A stretch of DNA of 12,125 nucleotides from Gammaproteobacteria bacterium. Lineage in GTDB: Bacteria; Pseudomonadota; Gammaproteobacteria; Arenicellales; JAANXG01. The position numbers were made by a program, and so were the translations under genes. The notes under the pieces were generated by a model. It did not search any database. It saw only the letters and a program-made list of their open reading frames with translations, and was not told the DNA's origin. Shown here one piece after another: positions 7,766 through 12,125 of this stretch. The stretch is taken from contig JAANXG010000116.1 in assembly GCA_018263405.1 (NCBI GenBank), positions 1 through 12,125 on the forward strand. Reading direction: 5' to 3'. Every line of letters starts with the position of its first letter. Position 1 is the first letter of the stretch.

Positions 7766-8854
7766 TCAGGCCTCCGGTTCGAGTAACACGCAGTCCCGGG
7801 CCCGGATACGGATGTGGACGTCCGTACCTTCCTTCACTGGTTGTTGATCGATCTGATTAAATGCCTGTAGCGAGTGACCGCCGGCGGTGACGAAATAGCG
7901 GGCGGCCTGGCCTTGGTAGTCGACGGCATCGACGTGTCCGGTGAGTTGCGTGGCATGGTCCTCGTCCTGCTTGGCTTCGCCGAGCGTGAGCTTTTCGGCA
8001 CGAATCACCAGTGCTACCGAATCGCCGTCACGGAAGTCCTTGAGTTGTTTCGGGTCGACCTGGATGGAATCCAGTCCGTCGACGTACACCGAGAGAGCAC
8101 CATTCTTCGAGTCCAGACGGCCGGACAGGATATTGGAGTTACCCAGGAATTGCGCTACGAATAGAGAGGAGGGACTCGTGTATACCTCTTGAGGCGAACC
8201 GACCTGCTCGACGCGGCCGTCGCTCATGACCACGATGCGATCGGACATAGCCAGTGCCTCCGCCTGGTCGTGGGTCACGAATATCGTGGTGATCCCGAGT
8301 TGGTCCTGGATGCGTTTGAGCTCGACCCGCATATTTTCGCGCAGGTTGGCGTCCAAAGCCGAGAGCGGTTCGTCCAGCAACAGGACTTCAGGCTGAATCA
8401 CGATGGCCCGCGCCAGGGCGACGCGTTGTTGCTGGCCGCCGGATAACTGAGCCGGATACCGATCCGCTGTATGCGGGAGCTGTACCAGCTCCAGTGCATC
8501 GGTGACGCGTTTTTTCAGCTCTTCCTTGGAAACGTCGCGGTATTTCAAACCGAATGCAACGTTGTCGAAAATCGACTTGTGGGGAAACAACGCATAATTC
8601 TGGAAAACCAGTCCGAGGTTGCGTTTGTGTATCGGCAAATCGTTGACGCGCTTGTCGTGTACCAGGATGTCCCCATTGCTGGGGTCCAAAAGACCCGCGA
8701 CCATGCGCAGCGTCGTGGTTTTACCGCAACCGCTTGGTCCCAGAAACGTCACGAATTCACCTTCCCGGATTTCCAGATTCATCTCGTAGACGGCGACGAA
8801 CCCGCCGAATCGCTTGACGATGCCATCAAGCTTAACCGCCACTTTATCTGCCAC
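7766..8854 (-). CDS. ABC transporter ATP-binding protein, spermidine/putrescine (PotA) type
   Basis: This 362-residue ATPase powers the importer formed with the two permeases and binding protein encoded upstream. It has Walker A GPSGCGKTT (39-47), the Q-loop at VFQNYALFPH (83-92), signature LSGGQQQR (137-144), Walker B VLLLDEP (157-163), and an H-loop in TIFVTHDQAEA. The C-terminal third (about 235-360) has the beta-rich character of a TOBE domain, usual in PotA/CysA-type ATPases. The start codon is GTG at 8854, supported by GGAGGT (8863-8868) eight bases upstream. It is separated from the binding-protein gene by 125 bases that include a strong hairpin, and from the aminotransferase by 35 bases. 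Called Pot-like by family only; the cargo is not proven. Confidence 0.95.
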   Translation of the reverse strand: MADKVAVKLDGIVKRFGGFVAVYEMNLEIREGEFVTFLGPSGCGKTTTLRMVAGLLDPSNGDILVHDKRVNDLPIHKRNLGLVFQNYALFPHKSIFDNVAFGLKYRDVSKEELKKRVTDALELVQLPHTADRYPAQLSGGQQQRVALARAIVIQPEVLLLDEPLSALDANLRENMRVELKRIQDQLGITTIFVTHDQAEALAMSDRIVVMSDGRVEQVGSPQEVYTSPSSLFVAQFLGNSNILSGRLDSKNGALSVYVDGLDSIQVDPKQLKDFRDGDSVALVIRAEKLTLGEAKQDEDHATQLTGHVDAVDYQGQAARYFVTAGGHSLQAFNQIDQQPVKEGTDVHIRIRARDCVLLEPEA

Positions 8855-8927
8855 GTTTAGGGACCTCCGTAGCCGCCTGGTGAAAAATGCGGGTTAATTT
8901 CTATTTTTCGCAAGTGGGCCGCGAGCC

Positions 8928-8951
8928 GGTGCGCCGCAAGCGCGGCGCACC
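8928..8951 (-). promoter_or_regulatory. Perfect 10-bp stem hairpin between binding-protein and ATPase genes
   Basis: GGTGCGCCGC (8928-8937) and GCGGCGCACC (8942-8951) pair perfectly around a 4-base loop. It lies 28 bases after the binding-protein stop codon. No T-run follows it in the minus-strand sense (the next bases are GGCTCGCGGCCC), so it is not a classical intrinsic terminator. The position, just after the binding-protein gene of an ABC operon, resembles the stabilising 3' hairpins that let the binding protein accumulate above the membrane parts, as in the malE-malF gap. That role is inferred. A weaker GAAAAAT/ATTTTTC inverted repeat lies at 8882-8909. Confidence 0.75.
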
Positions 8952-8979
8952 AGTGTCGCTTGCATCCGGCGGGATCGGT

Positions 8980-10131
8980 TTAGTAACCCTTTTGGACGCG
9001 GCCGAACTTTTTCGACCATTCGGCTTCGTTGCCGTTCCAGTACGCCGGGTTGAAGAACGTCAGGTTCTCGAGGGTACCGTTTGGATCGAAAGCCGGAAGA
9101 GTCGGCACCTTATCGCCCAGGTCCACCTTATTCGGATCCAGTGCCGGCGGATAATTCTGACCTTCCGCCACGGCGACCGCCACCTCGGGCTCGAGCATGA
9201 AGTTGAGCAATTCCTCGCACTCCGGCAGGGGGCTGCCCTTGATCGTGAACAGGCATTCCTGCCAGGCAATGCCGCCCGGAGGATCATAGTAGCCGATGTC
9301 GTGACCCTGGTCCTGCAGGGCGCGAATCCGGCCCGACCAGGCTTCGGTGACATAAATCTCTTCCTCGGCCAGCAGGCTCATCAGCTCGGCGCCGGATCCC
9401 CAGTACTTCAGGAGCAGGTCACGGTGTGTTTGGATCGCGTCCCAAACCGCTTCCATATCCTGGATGTTGTTGGGATCCTGACCGGTTTGTAGCGCGCCGT
9501 ACCAGATACGGGTTTTCCATTCGCCCCAACCGCCGATCTTGCCCTTGTAGGCTTCGTCGATCAGGATGCTGGCGCCTTTTTCCTTGATCTCGTCATCGGA
9601 GATGTGTTCGCGGTTATAGGCCAGGTTCGTGGTGCCGTAGTCGTACGGGACCGCCGAAAGCGTGCCGTCGGTGACGTTGCGGAACACATCCACAAGCTTG
9701 GTGATGCAGTTGTCGAGGTTCGGGATATTGTCTTCGTTCAAAACGACGCTGAAGCCGAGATTATGATAGCGCTCGTAGTCGAACACGCCGGATAGATGGG
9801 CGAGATTGTATTCGCCCGGCTGGCTGGCCTTGACGCGGCTGAGGTACTCGTCGGCGCCCCCGAAGGTGCCGTCCACGACCTCGATGCCGGTGTTCTTCGT
9901 GTAAGGCCCAAACGCGTGGTCGCGGAAAGCTTCCGAGACCACGCCGCCCCAACCGTCGAACCGGATCTGTTCGACGTCCGCCGCGAGAGCGCGGCTGATC
10001 GGCCGTAAGGGCCCCCCTATTACCCCGGCTGCCAGGCCGGCGACGCCGAGCAAGCTCAGGAAAGTCCGGCGGTCGATGTCGCCGTTCTTGTAGCGTTCGA
10101 GTAGTCTTTCATAGCGTTTGGTATTGGTCAT
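8980..10131 (-). CDS. ABC transporter substrate-binding protein, polyamine (PotD/PotF) type, Tat-exported
   Basis: This 383-residue periplasmic binding protein captures the cargo for the importer. The N-terminus has a twin-arginine signal: R21-R22 in DIDRRTFLSLLG, a hydrophobic stretch LLGVAGLAAGVIGG, and a likely cleavage site after RALA (about residue 50). The mature part begins with IRFDGWGGVVSEAFRDHAFG, typical of extracellular solute-binding family 1 proteins close to PotD, and continues through VPYDYGTTNLAYNRE and VTEAWSGRIRALQDQ. The C-terminal NPAYWNGNEAEWSKKFGRV is also usual in this group. A near-perfect Shine-Dalgarno, AAAGGAGG (10142-10149), precedes the ATG and suggests strong translation, as expected for a binding protein. 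It lies 47 bases after the second permease gene. Confidence 0.95.
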   Translation of the reverse strand: MTNTKRYERLLERYKNGDIDRRTFLSLLGVAGLAAGVIGGPLRPISRALAADVEQIRFDGWGGVVSEAFRDHAFGPYTKNTGIEVVDGTFGGADEYLSRVKASQPGEYNLAHLSGVFDYERYHNLGFSVVLNEDNIPNLDNCITKLVDVFRNVTDGTLSAVPYDYGTTNLAYNREHISDDEIKEKGASILIDEAYKGKIGGWGEWKTRIWYGALQTGQDPNNIQDMEAVWDAIQTHRDLLLKYWGSGAELMSLLAEEEIYVTEAWSGRIRALQDQGHDIGYYDPPGGIAWQECLFTIKGSPLPECEELLNFMLEPEVAVAVAEGQNYPPALDPNKVDLGDKVPTLPAFDPNGTLENLTFFNPAYWNGNEAEWSKKFGRVQKGY

Positions 10132-10178
10132 TTCGGTTTGTCCTCCTTTGAGGGCTTGTCGGTGTAAGTTTTGGAAAG

Positions 10179-10973
10179 TTATTCCGAGGAAGCGCTTCCA
10201 AATCGCCGCGCGATGGCGGCGCCCAGGAGCGGCAGTGCAACGGTCACGATTATCATCACCGTGCCCAGTGCATTGATTTCCGGGCTGATCGAATTCCGCA
10301 GCATGGCGAATATCTGCGTTGGCACTGTCTCGATTCCGCCCGGCTTCCAGAAAAGCGTACCTGTTATGTCGTCGAATGATATCGTAAATGCGAACAGGAA
10401 GCCGGCGAACACCGCCGGCAGGAGCAATGGAAGCGTAATCTGGAAAAAAGTCTGAATCGGGCTGGCGCCGAGGCTCTGCGCGGCTTCCTCGTATTCCCGG
10501 CGGATACCTACCAGCCGAGCCTGAACCACCAGGATTACGAACGGCAGGGTAAAGATGACGTGGCCCAGCAGGAGCAAGAAAAAGCTCTTGTGTACCTCGA
10601 GCCAGCGCAGGAACAATAACAGCGCTACTGCCAGCACCACCTCGGGAACCAGAATCGGCGCTATGAGCAGTGTGCTAAGCGACTGTTTACCCGGGAAATC
10701 GTAACGGACCAGCGCAAGGCTTGCCAGGACCCCAAAAGTCGATGAAAGCAGCGCTGTCAGCGCGCCCAGCGCCAGGGAAATCCGGAACGCCCGGGTAATG
10801 GCGTCGTTGTTCCAGAGTTCCACGAACCAGCGGAAACTGACCCCCTCCATCGGGAAACTGCCGAACTGGCTCGAGTTGAACGACAGGAGCATGACCACGA
10901 TGATCGGCGTAAACATAAACAGGTACACGAGGATCGTGTAGCCGCGGATCAGATTCCAGCTTGTCGAGCCCAT
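10179..10973 (-). CDS. ABC transporter permease, PotC type
   Basis: This 264-residue inner-membrane permease has about six hydrophobic segments (about 12-31, 64-88, 102-124, 130-151, 186-202, 236-254). The EAA loop that contacts the ATPase is EEAAQSLGASPIQTFFQIT (162-180), followed by LPLLLPAVFAG. The open frame extends to 11201, but that extension lies inside the other permease gene and has no membrane character. The ATG at 10973 is chosen because GGAGAG (10977-10982) sits just before it and the PotC-like start WNLIRGYTILVYLFMFTPII follows. It begins 8 bases after the first permease's stop, and its ribosome binding site touches that stop codon, so the two are probably coupled. Together the two permeases form the heterodimeric channel. 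Confidence 0.94.
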   Translation of the reverse strand: MGSTSWNLIRGYTILVYLFMFTPIIVVMLLSFNSSQFGSFPMEGVSFRWFVELWNNDAITRAFRISLALGALTALLSSTFGVLASLALVRYDFPGKQSLSTLLIAPILVPEVVLAVALLLFLRWLEVHKSFFLLLLGHVIFTLPFVILVVQARLVGIRREYEEAAQSLGASPIQTFFQITLPLLLPAVFAGFLFAFTISFDDITGTLFWKPGGIETVPTQIFAMLRNSISPEINALGTVMIIVTVALPLLGAAIARRFGSASSE

Positions 10974-10981
10974 GGCCTCTC

Positions 10982-11854
10982 CTATTTGAAGCTCTTGGCC
11001 AGTTGACCGATGCCCACAAATCGATTGTAGACCGTTACTAGAGCCCCCAGCACAATCAACAGCACCAGCGACATGGCGGAGCCGAGGGGCCAGTTGAGCT
11101 GGGTGATAATCGCGTCGAAGACCAGGTTGGCGAACATTGCATTCTCGGGTCCGCCCAGCACCATCGGCGTGATATACGTACCCGCGGACAGGACAAAACA
11201 CAATAGTCCGCCCGCTGCCAGTCCCGGCAGGGAAAGGGGTAGTGTCACCTCGCGAAATGCCTGCCAGCCCGTTGCCCCTAAAGAGCGCGCGGCGTCAGTC
11301 AGATTTTCGTCTATGCCGTCAACGCTGACGTAGACGTTCAGGATCATGAATGGCAGGAGAAAATGAACGAGGCCGAGGATTACCGAGGGCTCGTTGTAAA
11401 GCAGCTGCAGTGGGTCGCCGATTAATCCGATCGTTTGCAGGAATACATTCAACGCCCCACTCACGCCCAGGATGTTGATCCACGACATGGTGCGAATGAT
11501 GTAGCTGATCCAAAACGGCAGCATGAGGAGAAGCAGCAATAGCGCCTTGTACCGGGTCTGGGAACGGGCAATGAAATACGCTGGAACGTACCCAAGCAGG
11601 GCGCAGACGATGGTTGTGATAGCGGCTATCCGCAGGGTGCCGAAGAGGATATTCCGGTAGAACCGGTCAGTAAGCACCTCTTGCCAATTATCGAGATAAA
11701 ATCCAACTTGTTCCGCACCCGTGGCGGTGCGAAGCCAGAACGAGTAAACGACGACGAAAATAACCGGGATAATCAACAACAATGCGACCGAAACCATCGC
11801 CGGCGACAATAAGAGCCAAGGGCGAATGGATTCTCGGCCGGCTTGCGTCGTCAT
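10982..11854 (-). CDS. ABC transporter permease, PotB type
   Basis: This 290-residue inner-membrane permease is the first gene of the operon. Hydrophobic segments lie at about 12-40, 70-96, 103-121, 157-178, 208-226 and 258-278. The EAA loop is DAARSLGATGWQAFREVTLPLSLPG (from about 187). A longer periplasmic loop after the first segment is usual for PotB-type proteins. The start at 11854 is supported by the family-like RPWLLLSPAM at residues 11-20 and by the lack of an upstream alternative. Only a weak CGGA precedes the ATG. A promoter is proposed about 100 bases upstream. Confidence 0.94.
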   Translation of the reverse strand: MTTQAGRESIRPWLLLSPAMVSVALLLIIPVIFVVVYSFWLRTATGAEQVGFYLDNWQEVLTDRFYRNILFGTLRIAAITTIVCALLGYVPAYFIARSQTRYKALLLLLLMLPFWISYIIRTMSWINILGVSGALNVFLQTIGLIGDPLQLLYNEPSVILGLVHFLLPFMILNVYVSVDGIDENLTDAARSLGATGWQAFREVTLPLSLPGLAAGGLLCFVLSAGTYITPMVLGGPENAMFANLVFDAIITQLNWPLGSAMSLVLLIVLGALVTVYNRFVGIGQLAKSFK

Positions 11855-11902
11855 AATCCGTTCTGCGCGTTCATTATAGACATATTATGGCAACCGTATC
11901 CC

Positions 11903-11915
11903 CGGTAGCCTACCG
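11903..11915. promoter_or_regulatory. 13-bp perfect dyad in the operon leader
   Basis: CGGTAG and CTACCG flank a single central base. It lies about 31-43 bases downstream of the predicted transcription start and 49 bases before the permease ATG. It could be an operator for a dimeric regulator. It is too short and tightly closed to make a good RNA hairpin. No regulator can be assigned to it. Confidence 0.35.
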
Positions 11916-11952
11916 CATCATTAAGCATTTTTAAAATAGATGATTCATATTT

Positions 11953-11981
11953 AGTATATCAGAACTCCAAAACGCTCCCAA
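11953..11981 (-). promoter_or_regulatory. Predicted sigma-70 promoter of the transporter-catabolic operon
   Basis: On the minus strand TTGGGA (11976-11981, 4 of 6 to consensus) is followed by a 17-base spacer and TATACT (11953-11958, 5 of 6). TGA directly before the -10 makes an extended -10 motif. Transcription would start near 11946, giving a leader of about 90 bases. The IS end begins only 17 bases upstream of the -35. Confidence 0.55.
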
Positions 11982-11998
11982 ATAATCGGTCATCGAAA

Positions 11999-12125
11999 GT
12001 AATTTCTCAAAAAGTCCGTGCAATGTCGGCGATCATGTGGGGGTAGGGTTGTCTTTCAGGGACGCTGTAAGAAGTGGCATAGGGAAGTGCCGTTTACGGA
12101 GCTAAGGATGCAATACCTCCCTGTA
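11999..12125 (+). mobile_element. End of an IS66-type insertion sequence, running out of the window
   Basis: GTAATTTCTCAAAAAG begins at 11999, and bases 11999-12044 are identical to the minus-strand start of the mini-element in the LysR gene. After base 12044 the two diverge, as expected if this is the longer parent copy continuing to the right. CATCGAAA (11991-11998) should be one copy of its 8-bp target duplication; the other would be outside the window. An ATG at 12108 with GGAG at 12098-12101 could begin the first reading frame of the element (MQYLPV, then the window ends), which is too little to identify. The family is inferred from GTAA ends and the 8-bp duplication of the relative, not from a transposase. 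Confidence 0.75.

Larger units (their letters stand above)
11855..11998 (-). other. AT-rich operon leader and promoter region
   Basis: These 144 bases lie between the first permease gene and the IS end and contain no gene. They are clearly more AT-rich than the coding parts, especially 11917-11960. They contain the promoter and the dyad listed separately. The first base beyond this stretch is the end of an inserted element, so any upstream activator site of the original operon may have been displaced. Confidence 0.7.

Noticed and set aside
10159..10170. TCGGTGTAAGTT, identical to 4131-4139 plus flank at the mini-element's edge
   Set aside because: A 12-base match is expected by chance in a window this size, and part of it is target-site sequence rather than element. 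No further element sequence follows.
10974..11201. Upstream extension of the PotC-type permease frame
   Set aside because: It overlaps the PotB-type permease in another frame, has no membrane character, and a good ribosome binding site precedes the ATG at 10973.
11873..11878. Perfect TATAAT on the minus strand close to the first permease gene
   Set aside because: No -35 hexamer at 16-18 bases and no extended -10 TG; TTGCCA is only 9 bases away. The 11953-11981 site is better.

Overview
The window looks like chromosomal DNA of a moderately GC-rich proteobacterium. A gammaproteobacterium is my best guess, from the AcnA-type aconitase and the protein flavour, but there is no rRNA or other marker to settle it. 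One gene lies on the + strand (an AcnA-type aconitase, 448-3213). Everything else that codes is on the - strand, as one long convergent gene string running from 11854 down to 3275. No tRNA, rRNA or CRISPR array was seen.

Layout. 1-447 has no gene; it holds two tandem 67-bp imperfect repeats and the aconitase leader. 448-3213 is the aconitase. The - strand string reads, in order of transcription: two permeases (11854-10982 and 10973-10179), a Tat-exported substrate-binding protein (10131-8980), an intergenic perfect hairpin, an ATPase (8854-7766) of the spermidine/putrescine ABC class, a class III PLP aminotransferase (7730-6375), a beta-keto acid cleavage enzyme (BKACE, 6385-5456), an acetylpolyamine amidohydrolase/histone-deacetylase family enzyme (5385-4297) and a LysR-type regulator (4322-3275). 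Short gaps and two gene overlaps suggest an operon. A good extended -10 promoter lies at 11953-11981.

The most interesting biology is the combination of transporter, aminotransferase, BKACE and deacetylase. I infer a catabolic route for an N-acetylated amine or beta-amino acid. One scheme that uses every enzyme is N6-acetyl-beta-lysine uptake, transamination to 6-acetamido-3-oxohexanoate, BKACE cleavage with acetyl-CoA to acetoacetate and 4-acetamidobutyryl-CoA, then deacetylation towards GABA. The substrate is a hypothesis. The deacetylase lacks the two glutamates that the Mycoplana acetylpolyamine enzyme uses for polyamine recognition.

The second interesting feature is mobile DNA. The LysR gene is broken by a 60-bp mini-element with GTAA-starting inverted ends and a perfect 8-bp target duplication, the hallmarks of the IS66 family. 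It also carries a one-base deletion. The end of what is probably the parent IS starts at 11999, just upstream of the operon promoter, and shares its first 46 bp exactly with the mini-element. A possible degenerate third relic sits in the gap at 5411-5455. The operon is thus bracketed by related IS ends and its presumed regulator is dead.
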